Shown: positions 43,835-52,513 of the stretch, one piece after another
Layout of the letters: each line of letters opens with the position of its first letter
Position numbering within the stretch: the first letter of the stretch is position 1
NCBI GenBank assembly: GCA_964472095.1
Contig: CAYYIV010000009.1
Coordinates: 62,001 to 126,000 of the forward strand
Source: Pelagibius sp964472095
Lineage (GTDB): Bacteria > Pseudomonadota > Alphaproteobacteria > Kiloniellales > Kiloniellaceae
Direction of reading: 5' to 3'
DNA: 64,000 bases
Position numbers and translations under genes: made by a program
The notes under the pieces: generated by a model
Database searches by the model: none
What the model saw: only the letters and a program-made list of their open reading frames with translations
Told to the model about the DNA's origin: nothing

Positions 43835-44530
43835 TCAGGAGCCGCGCTGGCCGGCGCGGTGGGCCTTGTCACCCTCGATCAGCGTCCATTCGACGATCCG
43901 GCGCAGCACCTTGCCGGCGGCCTCGTCAAAGGCGTTGATGATGTCCGGCATCCGGTCGGCGGAGGCGGCGACGCGGGCTTCGAAGGACTGCGAAGCGACG
44001 ATACTGCGCCTTGGCAGCTGGACGAGCTTCACGTTGATGCCGACCCAGGACTCCGGCAGGGCGCCGTTGTAGTAGACCGCCTGCAGCTCGCGCAGCTCCG
44101 TCTTCATGATGAAGTCGGCGCGCAGGCCCACGGACTCGCGTCCGATGGCGACGATTTTCTTGGAGTTCTCGAAGGACTCCACCATCAGGGTCTGGACCAT
44201 CAACGGCGCCCGGTCGGCCCAGCCGGAGCGGGCGTAGTATTCCAGCTGCGTCGGGCTGCGGAGCAGGGCGATGCGGGTGGTGTTGAGGCCGGCATCGGCC
44301 ACCGGCGGCTCCAGCACCAGCTGCCAGTCGGCAGTCGGCAGATCGTCGCGGAAGGTGCTCTTAGGCGTCAGGCGGAAGAGCTCCGGCGGCGGGCCCTGGC
44401 CCGGCACCGGCAGGCTGCAGCCGGTGGCCAGGGCGGCCATCGGCAGCGCTGCCAGCCCGCGCAGCAGGCGACGGCGGCCGAGGCGGCCGGCGGAGAGGGC
44501 GTCGGGGGATCCCGGATTACTGTGCTTCAT
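43835..44530 (-). CDS. ABC-type transport auxiliary lipoprotein (PqiC/MlaB-region type)
   Basis: This 231-residue outer-membrane-type lipoprotein has a twin-Arg-rich N-terminus (LGRRRLLRGLAALPMAALAT) followed by a lipobox GCSLPVPG (Cys about residue 38). The domain PPELFRLTPKSTFRDDLPTA, then VLEPPVADAGLNTTRIALLR and LEYYARSGWADRAPLMVQTL, is the ABC transport auxiliary family, which includes PqiC. It is thought to help the Mla-type system carry phospholipid across the periplasm. ATG 44530 overlaps the MlaD-like stop by 14 bases; a TTG at 44551 is also possible. It is the last gene of the four-gene operon. Confidence 0.9.
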   Translation of the reverse strand: MKHSNPGSPDALSAGRLGRRRLLRGLAALPMAALATGCSLPVPGQGPPPELFRLTPKSTFRDDLPTADWQLVLEPPVADAGLNTTRIALLRSPTQLEYYARSGWADRAPLMVQTLMVESFENSKKIVAIGRESVGLRADFIMKTELRELQAVYYNGALPESWVGINVKLVQLPRRSIVASQSFEARVAASADRMPDIINAFDEAAGKVLRRIVEWTLIEGDKAHRAGQRGS

Positions 44531-45545
44531 AGCCTTGCTGCTGGTCTCCAAAGATGAAACGGGCGGGGTCGCGCTGCACCTCGGTGGTGACGCGGTTGAG
44601 TACTACGATGAGCTCCCGTGCCTCGGTCAACAAGGTGCTCAGCTCGTAGAGGCCTGTGTTGGTGAAGTCGCGGATGGGCTCGCGGTTCTCCGCCAGCATC
44701 GCCTCCAGTTCGCTGGTGGCGCCGCTCAAGTTGCCGGCAGTGTCCTTCAGGCTGTTGATGAGGCCGCGGGCATCCTCGCTGGTCAGGGTCACCTCGCGGT
44801 CGATGCTGCCGGCCATGGCTTCGAAAGCGGTGAGGGTGCTGTCGGCCCGCTCGGTCAGCGTCTGCACGTTGGTCTGCAGTGAGCCGGCCATGGATTCCAG
44901 GCTGCCGGTCGCGTCGCGCAGGTTCTCCATGGTGCTGGCGGCGTCGGCGATCAGCTTCTCCACGTTGCCGCGGTTCTCCGCAATGGCGGTGGTCACCTCT
45001 GTGAGGTTGCCGATGAGCGCCTCGATGTTCTCGAGGTTGCGGTCGCTCAACAGGGCCTGTGCGCGCTGCAGCAGGACGTTCACGTTCTGCAACACTTCCG
45101 GCGCATCCTCCAGCACCTGCTCGAAGGACGAGTGGCCGGGCGGGATCTCGGCCCGCTTGTCCTCCGCCGGCGGCTCCAGCGGCGGAGCCGTGGGCGAGCC
45201 TCCGGTCAGCTGCACGTAGCGCCCGCCGGTGAGGCCCTCCAGCTCCAGGGTGGCGATGCTGTCGGCGCGCACCGGCGTGCGTTTCTGCACCTCGATGGTG
45301 ACGCGGATGGCGGTTGGCCGGTCGGGGTCGAGATCGACCGAGATCACCTCGCCGACCCGCACGCCGCTGTAGCGCACCGCGCTGCCTTCGCGCAGGCCGG
45401 TCACTCCGGTTTCGAAGACGATATCGTAGCGGGCGAACTCTTCGTCGAACTGGAATTTGGCGAGCCAGACGATGAAGCCGAGCAGGCCGAAGGCCAACAG
45501 CAGCACGAAGAAGCCGACCATGATGTAGTTGGCGCGTGTCTCCAT
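44517..45545 (-). CDS. MlaD-like MCE-domain protein
   Basis: This is a 342-residue inner-membrane-anchored protein with one N-terminal membrane segment (about 5-28) and an MCE domain: DIVFETGVTGLREGSAVRYS and GVRVGEVISVDLDPDRPTAI. ATLELEGLTGGRYVQLTGGS completes the domain. A long helical region with regular LTERADSTL / MAGSLQTNV-like heptads follows (about 150-310), which would form a periplasmic needle or tunnel. Such proteins hexamerise and hold lipid in transit. It overlaps the lipoprotein gene and follows the ATPase gene by 9 bases. Confidence 0.93.
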   Translation of the reverse strand: METRANYIMVGFFVLLLAFGLLGFIVWLAKFQFDEEFARYDIVFETGVTGLREGSAVRYSGVRVGEVISVDLDPDRPTAIRVTIEVQKRTPVRADSIATLELEGLTGGRYVQLTGGSPTAPPLEPPAEDKRAEIPPGHSSFEQVLEDAPEVLQNVNVLLQRAQALLSDRNLENIEALIGNLTEVTTAIAENRGNVEKLIADAASTMENLRDATGSLESMAGSLQTNVQTLTERADSTLTAFEAMAGSIDREVTLTSEDARGLINSLKDTAGNLSGATSELEAMLAENREPIRDFTNTGLYELSTLLTEARELIVVLNRVTTEVQRDPARFIFGDQQQGYEAQ

Positions 45546-45554
45546 GACGGCTCC

Positions 45555-46427
45555 TCAGGCCCCTCGTTCCGGCGCGTGTTCCGGCGTGCCGCTGCGGCCC
45601 GTTTCCTGGGCCGTGCGCTGGGCGCTGCCCGCCGCGGCACGTCCGCGTGGGCCTCCGAAATACTCCTGGATCCAGGGGTCCGGCTCGCGCATCAGCTCCA
45701 CGATGGTGCCAACTTTAACACGTTTGTCCACCAGGACAGAAACCCGGTCGCAGATGGCGTAGAGCGAGTCGAGGTCATGGGTGACCATGACCACGGTGAG
45801 GCCGAGCGCACGCTGCAGGTCGCCGATCAGACTGTCGAAGTTGGCGGCGCCGATCGGGTCGAGCCCAGCTGTCGGCTCGTCGAGAAACAGGATGTCGGCG
45901 TCCAGCGCCAGGGCACGGGCGAGGCCGGCACGCTTGCGCATGCCGCCGGACAGCTGCGACGGGAACTTGTGGGCGGCATCGGGCGGCAGGCCGACCATGG
46001 CGACCTTCACCTCGATCAGCTCCTTCCTGAGGGCCGGAGGCAGGTCGCTGTGCTCCTTCATCGGTACCTCGATGTTCTGCGCCACGGTGAGCGACGAGAA
46101 CAGGGCGCCGTCCTGGAACAGCACCCCCCAATGGGACTGCATGGCGCGGGTCTCCGCGCGGCCGAGAGTCGCGAGGTCCCGCCCGAAGACGACGATCCGT
46201 CCGGCGCTCGGCTTGTTGAGGCCGATGATGGTGCGCACCAGCACCGACTTGCCGGTGCCCGATCCGCCGACCACGCCCATCACCTCGCCGGCGCGCACCT
46301 GGAAGTCCAGGTTGTCGTGGATCACCGTCGGGCCGAACTGGGTGCGCAGGCCGGTAACCGAAAGAATCTCCTCGTCGCGGCGGATGTCGCCGCTGCGGTT
46401 GCTTCCGAGGGTCATCTCGCTGGCCAT
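45555..46427 (-). CDS. MlaF-like lipid transport ATPase
   Basis: This 290-residue ABC ATPase energises phospholipid transport with the MlaE-like permease. Walker A is GGSGTGKSVLVRTI, the signature LSGGMRKRAGLARALA and Walker B ILFLDEPTAGLDPI. The switch His is in MVTHDLDSLY, which is the MlaF pattern. An in-frame start at 46622 would extend into mlaE; ATG 46427 is the better start, 2 bases after the permease stop. The C-terminal 40 residues are Pro/Arg/Gly-rich and non-conserved. Confidence 0.93.
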   Translation of the reverse strand: MASEMTLGSNRSGDIRRDEEILSVTGLRTQFGPTVIHDNLDFQVRAGEVMGVVGGSGTGKSVLVRTIIGLNKPSAGRIVVFGRDLATLGRAETRAMQSHWGVLFQDGALFSSLTVAQNIEVPMKEHSDLPPALRKELIEVKVAMVGLPPDAAHKFPSQLSGGMRKRAGLARALALDADILFLDEPTAGLDPIGAANFDSLIGDLQRALGLTVVMVTHDLDSLYAICDRVSVLVDKRVKVGTIVELMREPDPWIQEYFGGPRGRAAAGSAQRTAQETGRSGTPEHAPERGA

Positions 46428-46429
46428 CG

Positions 46430-47590
46430 TCAGATCCCGATGAAGGAGAAGAAGATCGAAAGAAGGGCGTCCAGCACGATGACCAGGAAGATCGCCTCGA
46501 CCACCGCGCGGGTGGTCTGGCGGCCGACGGACTCGGCGCTGCGCGAGACCTGCAGGCCCTCGTAGCAGCCGACCATGCCGATGATGAAGGCAAAGAGCGG
46601 CGCCTTGATGATGCCGACCCAAAAAGTCCAGAGGGTGACGGCGTCGCTCAGCTGGCGGGCGAACTGGAAGAAGGAGATGTCGAGCACCAGGGTTGCCATC
46701 ACCGCGCCGCCGAGCAGGCCCATGATGTCGGCGTAGAAGGTCAACAGCGGCAGCACCAGCACCAGGGCGAAGATCCTTGGCATGACCAGCACCTCCATGG
46801 GGTCGAGCCCCAGGGTGCGCATGGCGTCGATCTCCTCATTCACCTTCATGGTGCCGATCTGGGCAGTGAAGGCGGAACCGGAGCGCCCGGCGACGATGAT
46901 CGCGGTCAAGAGGATACCCATCTCGCGCAGCACGCCGACGGCCACCAGGTTCACAGTGAAGATCTGCGCCCCGAAGCGGGCCAACTGGTCGGCCCCCTGG
47001 TAGGCCAGCACGATGCCGACGAGGAAGGAGATCAGGCCGACGATGGGCAGCGCGTTGAGGCCGGTCTGCTCCATGTGCGCGATCAGCGGCACCAGGCGGA
47101 TGCGCCAGGGCTGCAGCAGAGAGCGCAGCAAGACCGTGACGGTGAGGCCGAGGAATTCCAGCAGGTCGGTGGCCTCGCGGCCGATGCGGAGGGTCTCGCG
47201 GCCGATGCGGATGGTCACCGCGATCAGCGGGTTTTCAGGCCGGGGCGGCGGCGGCAGGTCGACGTGCTTCCTGGCGACGGTGCCGAGCAGGGTCTCGATG
47301 GCCGGCGAGCAGTTGACCAGGGTGACGGCCGTGCCGCGTTGCCTGAGGTCGGCCAGGGTACGGTCGAGCACCCAGGCCCCGGCGCTGTCGATGGCGCTGC
47401 AGGCGCCGAGGTCGACGGCGACTTCGCGGGCACCCTGCAGGTCGAGGCGGCGCAGGGTGGCGTCGTGGCGGGCCAGTTCGCGCGTCGTCCAGGCGCCGAC
47501 GAACCGCAGGCGCAGGCCGGCGCCTTCACGCAGGAACTCCAGGTCAGAGGCGGCGCCAGCGCCGGCGGCAAAGTCCTCCGCCGCGCTCAT
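46430..47590 (-). CDS. MlaE-like permease with fused N-terminal STAS domain
   Basis: This is a 386-residue protein. The first 100 residues form a STAS domain (GAWTTRELARHDATLRRLDL, with the NTP-binding-like loop DLGACSAIDSAGAWVLDRTL). In E. coli the equivalent is the separate MlaB. The rest is a five-span MlaE permease with LVPLIAHMEQTGLNALPIVG, the conserved AGRSGSAFTAQIGTMKVNEE and IDAMRTLGLDPMEVLVMPRI. STAS-MlaE fusions are common in alphaproteobacteria. It is the first gene of the operon; a minus-strand TATGAT box at 47656-47661 may be its promoter. Confidence 0.94.
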   Translation of the reverse strand: MSAAEDFAAGAGAASDLEFLREGAGLRLRFVGAWTTRELARHDATLRRLDLQGAREVAVDLGACSAIDSAGAWVLDRTLADLRQRGTAVTLVNCSPAIETLLGTVARKHVDLPPPPRPENPLIAVTIRIGRETLRIGREATDLLEFLGLTVTVLLRSLLQPWRIRLVPLIAHMEQTGLNALPIVGLISFLVGIVLAYQGADQLARFGAQIFTVNLVAVGVLREMGILLTAIIVAGRSGSAFTAQIGTMKVNEEIDAMRTLGLDPMEVLVMPRIFALVLVLPLLTFYADIMGLLGGAVMATLVLDISFFQFARQLSDAVTLWTFWVGIIKAPLFAFIIGMVGCYEGLQVSRSAESVGRQTTRAVVEAIFLVIVLDALLSIFFSFIGI

Positions 47591-47712
47591 GCCTTGTCCT
47601 GCCGGTCGCTGTCGGGCATCCCGACCGCCCCCTTAATCGCCAGTTTTCCAGACATATCATAGCCTAAGCGGCCGGTTGTCGCTTCACTATGATAATTGCC
47701 GCGGGTCCGGGG

Positions 47713-48186
47713 TTATCCGCCGGTGATTGCCGCCTCGTGGCGTACCGGGAAGTTCACCGAATTGGCGATAAAGCAGGTCTCGTGCGCCTCCTCGTGCAGG
47801 GCTGCGGCGCGGGCAAGGTCGCTGCCGGGCGCCACCGTCACCCGCGGGCGCAGCACCACCTCGGTGAAGCGCCCGCCGCGGCCCTCCTGCACCATGGTGC
47901 CGTCGGCGCTGTCCTCGTAGGCGACTACCTCCAGCCCTTCGAGGGCTGCCAGGGCAAGGTAGGACAGCATGTGGCAGGCGGAGAGTGCGACCAACAGCAT
48001 GTCCTCCGGATTGTGCAGGGTGGGGTCGCCGCGAAAGGCGCTGTCGGCCGTGCCGGTGATCGAGGGCTTGTCCTTGAAGTCGGCGCGGAAGCTGCGCGAA
48101 TAGGTCGCATAGTTGCGGGTTCCGCCGGCGGCGGCCCCGGTCCAAGTGATCTGCGTGCGATAATGATGTTGCTTGCCGCGAGGCAT
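47713..48186 (-). CDS. OsmC family peroxide reductase
   Basis: This 157-residue protein of the OsmC/Ohr superfamily reduces organic or hydrogen peroxides with two catalytic Cys residues. The N-terminus YRTQITWTGAAAGGTRNYAT and RDGxxxLSGSAxxxFRGDP-like sequence (here SITGTADSAFRGDPTLHNPE) are typical of this branch. The first Cys region is LLVALSACHMLSYLALAALE and the second ALHEEAHETCFIANSVNFPV. ATG 48186 was chosen; the frame upstream overlaps the TPR gene. A small gap (13 bases) separates it from the TPR gene upstream. Confidence 0.92.
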   Translation of the reverse strand: MPRGKQHHYRTQITWTGAAAGGTRNYATYSRSFRADFKDKPSITGTADSAFRGDPTLHNPEDMLLVALSACHMLSYLALAALEGLEVVAYEDSADGTMVQEGRGGRFTEVVLRPRVTVAPGSDLARAAALHEEAHETCFIANSVNFPVRHEAAITGG

Positions 48187-48199
48187 GGCAGCTTTCCTT

Positions 48200-49534
48200 C
48201 TACTCAGCCGGCAGCCGGGTGGCGGCAGCCGCCATTTCCCGGTTCCAGGCGTTGGTGCGGCGCATCTCCGCACGCTCCGACAGCAGCGCGCGGGCGAGCG
48301 GGCCGCGGCCGGCCTTCAGCGACGCATCGATCAGCACCTGCTCGAAGAGGTCGCGCTGGGCGCGGCTGCCGCCGATGCGGTGCAAAGAGGCGCGGTACGG
48401 CAGCAGCGCATCGATCGTCTCGGCGTAGCGGCCGCGACGGTGGGCGAGCACCGCGCGGCAGAGCGGCAGGCCGATCTCATGGGCGACGTCGGCCTCGGTC
48501 TCGCACCCGCTGGCGAAGTGCTCGAGACTCTCCAGCAGGGCTTCGGGAGCGCCTTCGGTGCCCGCGGCGGCCAGCGCCATCATGTAGTGGACGTCGGCGA
48601 AGATCAGCATGTGGTCTTCGCCGAGGCGCGCCGCCTTTTCGGCAAGCTCCGCCCAGCGGTTCCCGACCGCGATGCCGCGCTGCTCCAGGCGCCACAACAG
48701 CGCGACGGCATTGGCGATGTCGAGGTATTCCTCCGAGCGGTCGCCGCGCACGTCGCTGTCGTAGTGGCGCAGCACAGCCTCGACGTCGCCCCGGTCGAGC
48801 AGGAAAAGGCAGCGGTGCCAGTAGATGTGGTAAGCGAAGTTGTTGCTGCCGGCCCAGGCGGGCGCCAGGCCGTCGATCCAGGCCGCACCCTCCTGCGGGC
48901 GGTCCTGCATCTCCATTACGTGAGCAACCGCGTGGGCCGCCCAGATGTCACCGGGATTTCGCTCGACCGCTGCGCGCCCGGCCGCCTCGGCGGTGGCATA
49001 GTCGCCGGCTTCCTCCAGGGCGAAGGCTCTGAGGCCCAGCACATAGCCGTAGCCTGGCAGATCCTCGCTCCAGGCATGGAAGGGCCGCGCTGCCGAGGCC
49101 CGCATTGCCGCCACGTCGCCGAGATAGAAGTGCAGGTATTGCGCCAGCTTCAGCGCCACGATGTCCTGCGGGTGGTCGATCAGCAGCGTGTCGTAGGTCT
49201 CCGCCGCGGCCTGCAGGTCCCCAGCCAGCCAAGCCTCCAGCCCGGCCAGGTGTTGCGCCTCGCGCGGGGTGAGGCCTGCCTGGGAGCCTGCCGCGCGCGC
49301 TTCAGCCAGGGCCTTTTCGGCCCGCGCCGCCAAGCCGCGCTTGGCGAAGAGCAGCAGGAAACAGCCCATCAAGCAGTGGGCCAGCGGCATCGCGGGGTCG
49401 AGGCGGAGGGTTTCCTTCAGGCGGTCGCCGGTCGCCAGCTGAAAGCCCAGGTAGGCCTCCACCGTGGCATCGAAGGCCCGCATTGCTTCTGTGCTGGCCG
49501 CCGTCTGCGGCAGCCCCCTGATGTCATGCTGCAT
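48200..49534 (-). CDS. TPR-repeat protein (TTC38-like)
   Basis: This is a 444-residue helical protein. Repeats are visible at TRLDPAMPLAHCLMGCFLLL-like (LRLDPAMPLAHCLMG), VALKLAQYLHFYLGDVAAMR and RNPGDIWAAHAVAHVMEMQD. Then YHIYWHRCLFLLDRGDVEAV appears; AHAVAHVMEM and the HxxxH-type spacing are characteristic of the TTC38-like group. Function is unknown; these proteins are thought to be scaffold or hydrolase-like. ATG 49534 follows a GAGA-rich ribosome site; a start further upstream at 49579 is possible. It lies between OsmC and ChrA genes on the same strand. Confidence 0.85.
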   Translation of the reverse strand: MQHDIRGLPQTAASTEAMRAFDATVEAYLGFQLATGDRLKETLRLDPAMPLAHCLMGCFLLLFAKRGLAARAEKALAEARAAGSQAGLTPREAQHLAGLEAWLAGDLQAAAETYDTLLIDHPQDIVALKLAQYLHFYLGDVAAMRASAARPFHAWSEDLPGYGYVLGLRAFALEEAGDYATAEAAGRAAVERNPGDIWAAHAVAHVMEMQDRPQEGAAWIDGLAPAWAGSNNFAYHIYWHRCLFLLDRGDVEAVLRHYDSDVRGDRSEEYLDIANAVALLWRLEQRGIAVGNRWAELAEKAARLGEDHMLIFADVHYMMALAAAGTEGAPEALLESLEHFASGCETEADVAHEIGLPLCRAVLAHRRGRYAETIDALLPYRASLHRIGGSRAQRDLFEQVLIDASLKAGRGPLARALLSERAEMRRTNAWNREMAAAATRLPAE

Positions 49535-49619
49535 CGTTTCTCGTCTCTCGCGCCTGGTGGCGGTTCCACCATAGGACAAGCACGGCAGACTCGTCGACGT
49601 TGCTCATATCACGGAAGAG

Positions 49620-51029
49620 TCAGAGAGCGACCATGCCCGCTGCATAGAGAGCCAGTCCCGCCAGTGCCGCCGCGGCCAGCAGAACCCCGGTGCCGATCTT
49701 GAAGCGGAACACAGCCAGCAGCGCTCCCGCGGCGAGCAATGCCGCGGCGGCGTCCAGGGATGCCACCTCCGGTACGGCGACGTGCAGTCCCCAGTCGTCG
49801 AAGCTGCCCACCCGGCGGAACACCACATGCAAGGCGAACCACAATGCGAGGTTCAGAATGACGCCGACCACGGCCGCGGTGATGGCCGTGAGCGCCGCCG
49901 AAAGCGCGCGGTTGCCGCGCAGGCGCTCGATATAGGGCGCCCCGAGGAAGATCCACAGGAAGCAGGGCGCGAAGGTGACCCAGGTGGTCAGCAGGCCGCC
50001 GAGCGCGCCGGCGGCGAGCGACGGCAGCCCGCCGGGGTCGCGGAACGCCCCCATGAAGCCGACGAACTGCGTCACCATGATGAGCGGGCCGGGGGTCGTC
50101 TCGGCCATGCCGAGCCCGTCAAGCATCTCGCCGGGCGCCAGCCAGCCGTAGGACTCGACGGCGGCCTGGGCGACGTAGGCGAGCACCGCGTAGGCACCGC
50201 CGAAGGTTACCACTGCCATTTGGCTGAAGAACACCGCGATGTCGCTGAACACATGGTCCGGACCCAGCAGGACGAGCAGCGCGGCGGTCGGCCCCAGCCA
50301 CAGCACGAGCAGGACGGTCGAAATCCTCAGCGCGCGGGCGCGCGTCGGCTGCGCGTGGTCGGGCACCTCGACGCCCAGGATGGTGTCCGTATCGGCGACC
50401 TGGCGCCTGCCGACGGTGCCATGTCCGCGGCCGGCGAAGGCGGCGAGACCGCTCACCCCGCCCAGATAGCCGATCAGGCCGGCCGTCAGGATGATGGCCG
50501 GGAAGGGTACCGCGAAGACGAAGATGGCGACGAAGGAAGCGGCAGCCAGGGCGACCATGGTCGCGTTCTTCAGGGCGCGCCGGCCGATGCGCACGACGGC
50601 CTGCAGCACGATCGCGAGCACCGCCGCCTTGAGGCCGAAGAACAGCGCGGCAACGAAACCGACGTCGCCGTAGAGCGCGTAGACAATGCTGAGGATCATG
50701 ATGGCGAGCATGCCCGGCAGCACGAAGAGCAGACCGGCGATCAGGCCGCCGGCCGTGCGGTGCAGCAGCCAGCCGATGTAGACGGCGAGTTGCTGGGCCT
50801 CCGGACCCGGCAGCAGCATGCAGAAGTTCAGCGCGTGCAGGAAGCGCGCCTCGCCGAGCCAGCGCTTCTCCTCGACGAGGATGCGGTGCATCACGGCAAT
50901 CTGCCCGGCCGGGCCGCCGAAGCTCAAGAGTGCCACCCGGGTCCACACGGCGACGGCCTCGGCGAAGCCCGGCCAGGGGCGCCCGTCGGCGCCGAGGCGC
51001 TCGGCCTCAAGGATTGCAGTATTCGACAT
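49620..51029 (-). CDS. chrA: Chromate transporter ChrA (long, two-domain form)
   Basis: ChrA exports chromate by proton antiport. This 469-residue protein contains two homologous halves. The first has VALLSFGGPAGQIAVMHRIL and FLHALNFCMLLPGPEAQQLA. The second has MAVVTFGGAYAVLAYVAQAA and LAPGEMLDGLGMAETTPGPL. The FGG and PGP motifs of both domains are intact. An extended frame (to 51341) overlaps the ChrB gene and is not coding. ATG 51029 overlaps the ChrB stop by 23 bases. Together with the rhodanese-ChrB gene it forms a chromate resistance pair. Confidence 0.93.
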   Translation of the reverse strand: MSNTAILEAERLGADGRPWPGFAEAVAVWTRVALLSFGGPAGQIAVMHRILVEEKRWLGEARFLHALNFCMLLPGPEAQQLAVYIGWLLHRTAGGLIAGLLFVLPGMLAIMILSIVYALYGDVGFVAALFFGLKAAVLAIVLQAVVRIGRRALKNATMVALAAASFVAIFVFAVPFPAIILTAGLIGYLGGVSGLAAFAGRGHGTVGRRQVADTDTILGVEVPDHAQPTRARALRISTVLLVLWLGPTAALLVLLGPDHVFSDIAVFFSQMAVVTFGGAYAVLAYVAQAAVESYGWLAPGEMLDGLGMAETTPGPLIMVTQFVGFMGAFRDPGGLPSLAAGALGGLLTTWVTFAPCFLWIFLGAPYIERLRGNRALSAALTAITAAVVGVILNLALWFALHVVFRRVGSFDDWGLHVAVPEVASLDAAAALLAAGALLAVFRFKIGTGVLLAAAALAGLALYAAGMVAL

Positions 51030-51849
51030 CGCGGATCTCCTGCGCGGCGGCGGGCCAGTTGTGGGTCTCTTCCGCTGCATCGCGGGCCCAGCGATAGAAG
51101 GCATCGTAGAGCGGCAGGCCCGCTTCGAGCTGGGCCAGGTCGTCTCCGAACATCCGCGACAGGCCGAGCGAGGCGGCGAGCAGCCCTGCGGCCTCCGGCG
51201 CCAGTTCCGGCCGCGCGGTGTCGGCGCCGCGCACGATGGTGGCGAGCCGCCGCAGCGGTGGCGTGGCGAGGCCGAATTCCTCGACCATGACATCGAAGGT
51301 GCAGAGCGTGCCGCGATGGCTCCAGGAGACGCCTTCGACATCGAAGGGAGTCGCCCCGAAGCGGTCGGCCACCGCCGTGACTTCGGCGGGAGCGACGAAA
51401 AGGAAGACGGCGGCCGGGTCGATGAAGCGGCGGATCAGCCAGGGACAGGCGATGCGGTCGATCTTCGGCCTTGCGCGGGTAACCCAGAGCGTGCGTCCCG
51501 CGGCGTCCGGCGGCGGCAGCTTGTCTTGCGGTACCAGCGGCAGGCCGGCCGCCCGCCAGGACTGAAAGCCGCCGTCGAGCGAAGCCGCCTCCGCTCCGGC
51601 ATGGCGCAGCCAGGCGGCGGCGCCCTGGCTGATCTTCAGGCCGCGGTCGCAGTAGACCACCACCTTACGGCCGGCGAAGCTGTCCGCCCAGTCCGCCGCG
51701 GCGAGCCCCGGCCGGCGGATCGCCGCGGGGACGAGGCGCGGGTCGGCGGCGAAGTCATCGTCGGTGCGGGCATCGACGAGGGCCGGACAGTCCGGCGTGC
51801 CGATGAGATCGAAAAGTGTGGCTGGAGAGAGTGTGGTTCCGTCAAGCAT
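51007..51849 (-). CDS. Rhodanese-ChrB fusion (chromate resistance)
   Basis: This 280-residue protein has two domains. Residues 1-115 form a rhodanese domain (DARTDDDFAADPRLVPAAIR, active-site loop VVVYCDRGLKISQGAAAWLR with Cys). Residues about 130-280 match the ChrB C-terminal domain (ARPKIDRIACPWLIRRFIDP, then FVAPAEVTAVADRFGATPFD and SHRGTLCTFDVMVEEFGL), found in ChrB regulators and in stand-alone chromate resistance proteins. No HTH is present, so regulation by this protein is doubtful; a detoxification or sulfur-transfer role is plausible. ATG 51849 is preceded by a promoter-like pair. It overlaps chrA. Confidence 0.88.
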   Translation of the reverse strand: MLDGTTLSPATLFDLIGTPDCPALVDARTDDDFAADPRLVPAAIRRPGLAAADWADSFAGRKVVVYCDRGLKISQGAAAWLRHAGAEAASLDGGFQSWRAAGLPLVPQDKLPPPDAAGRTLWVTRARPKIDRIACPWLIRRFIDPAAVFLFVAPAEVTAVADRFGATPFDVEGVSWSHRGTLCTFDVMVEEFGLATPPLRRLATIVRGADTARPELAPEAAGLLAASLGLSRMFGDDLAQLEAGLPLYDAFYRWARDAAEETHNWPAAAQEIRDVEYCNP

Positions 51850-51933
51850 GCGCGCGTTCCTCCCGTGCAGGATCAGAACGCGATGCTTGGGCAAATTGCC
51901 TGACGGGGAGATCGCGGGTCCCCGAAGGGCCGG

Positions 51934-51962
51934 ATTGGACGCCCGCCGGATCGGTTTGTCAA
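51934..51962 (-). promoter_or_regulatory. Probable chrB-chrA promoter, overlapping the upstream stop codon
   Basis: On the minus strand TTGACA (51957-51962) is followed after 17 bases by TCCAAT (51934-51939). The TGA of the upstream small gene (51959-51961) lies within the -35 box. The start site would be near 51927, leaving a 78-base leader before the ATG at 51849. Confidence 0.5.
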
Positions 51963-52351
51963 GACCGCGCCGGACTGCTCCAGTAGGCGATGGCGGCCGC
52001 CAGCTCCCGCGCATGATGGGTGGCCGCGGCGGGGCCCTGGTCGGAACCGTCGTAGCGGCCCAGCTCGGTGAGCAGCTGGAAGAAGCCGCGCCCGGGCATG
52101 CCGTGGCCTTCGGAGCTTCTTTGGGCCCGGCTGACTGCCAGTGCGGCCAGCAGCGGCCGGCCGGCGGCGCAGTCCTCGCGGATCATTGTCTCCAGCAGTT
52201 CGGTCAGGCGGTGGATGGCATGCGGGCCGGGAAAGGCGACGCGGACGGCGAGGTCGCGATAGGTGACGGTCTCGCCGGCGCTCGCGCAGTCCTGCAACGC
52301 CTGGCGCAACCCGGCGATCAAATGCCGCTCGTCGGGGGAGGGCTCAGGCAT
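51959..52351 (-). CDS. Hypothetical protein, possibly winged-helix
   Basis: This is a 130-residue soluble protein. The N-terminal part reads LIAGLRQALQDCASAGETVT, then YRDLAVRVAFPGPHAIHRLT. A middle helix ELLETMIREDCAAGRPLLAA is followed by LAVSRAQRSSEGHGMPGRGF and FQLLTELGRYDG. VTYRDLA and the GMPGRGFFQLL segment recall MGMT-like winged-helix domains that read DNA, but I cannot assign a family. No Cys acceptor motif PCHR is present, so it is not an active alkyltransferase. It ends where the chrB promoter begins and is divergent from the epimerase gene. Conservation in alphaproteobacteria is my impression only. Confidence 0.7.
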   Translation of the reverse strand: MPEPSPDERHLIAGLRQALQDCASAGETVTYRDLAVRVAFPGPHAIHRLTELLETMIREDCAAGRPLLAALAVSRAQRSSEGHGMPGRGFFQLLTELGRYDGSDQGPAAATHHARELAAAIAYWSSPARS

Positions 52352-52432
52352 GGTAGTTCGGTCTCACGATGGCATCTCCTGCGGCCTGGCCCACCCCGCG
52401 CTGCGGCGGGCGTGGCATTTCGGCAACGCACC

Positions 52433-52462
52433 TTCACAGCTCCAGCGCGCGCCGGGTATAAG
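52433..52462 (+). promoter_or_regulatory. Probable promoter of the epimerase gene
   Basis: TTCACA (52433-52438) and TATAAG (52457-52462) are 18 bases apart; each matches 5 of 6 consensus bases. Initiation near 52469 leaves a 45-base leader before ATG 52514. Confidence 0.55.
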
Positions 52463-52513
52463 ACTGCCTGCAGAATCCGACTCGACCGAGTCCCTTCAAA
52501 GACACAGGCGCAG

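Noticed and set aside
51764..52513. 250-codon N-terminal extension of the epimerase
   Set aside because: It would cover the antisense strand of two genes and place the NAD loop at residue 250; extended SDR proteins begin with that loop.
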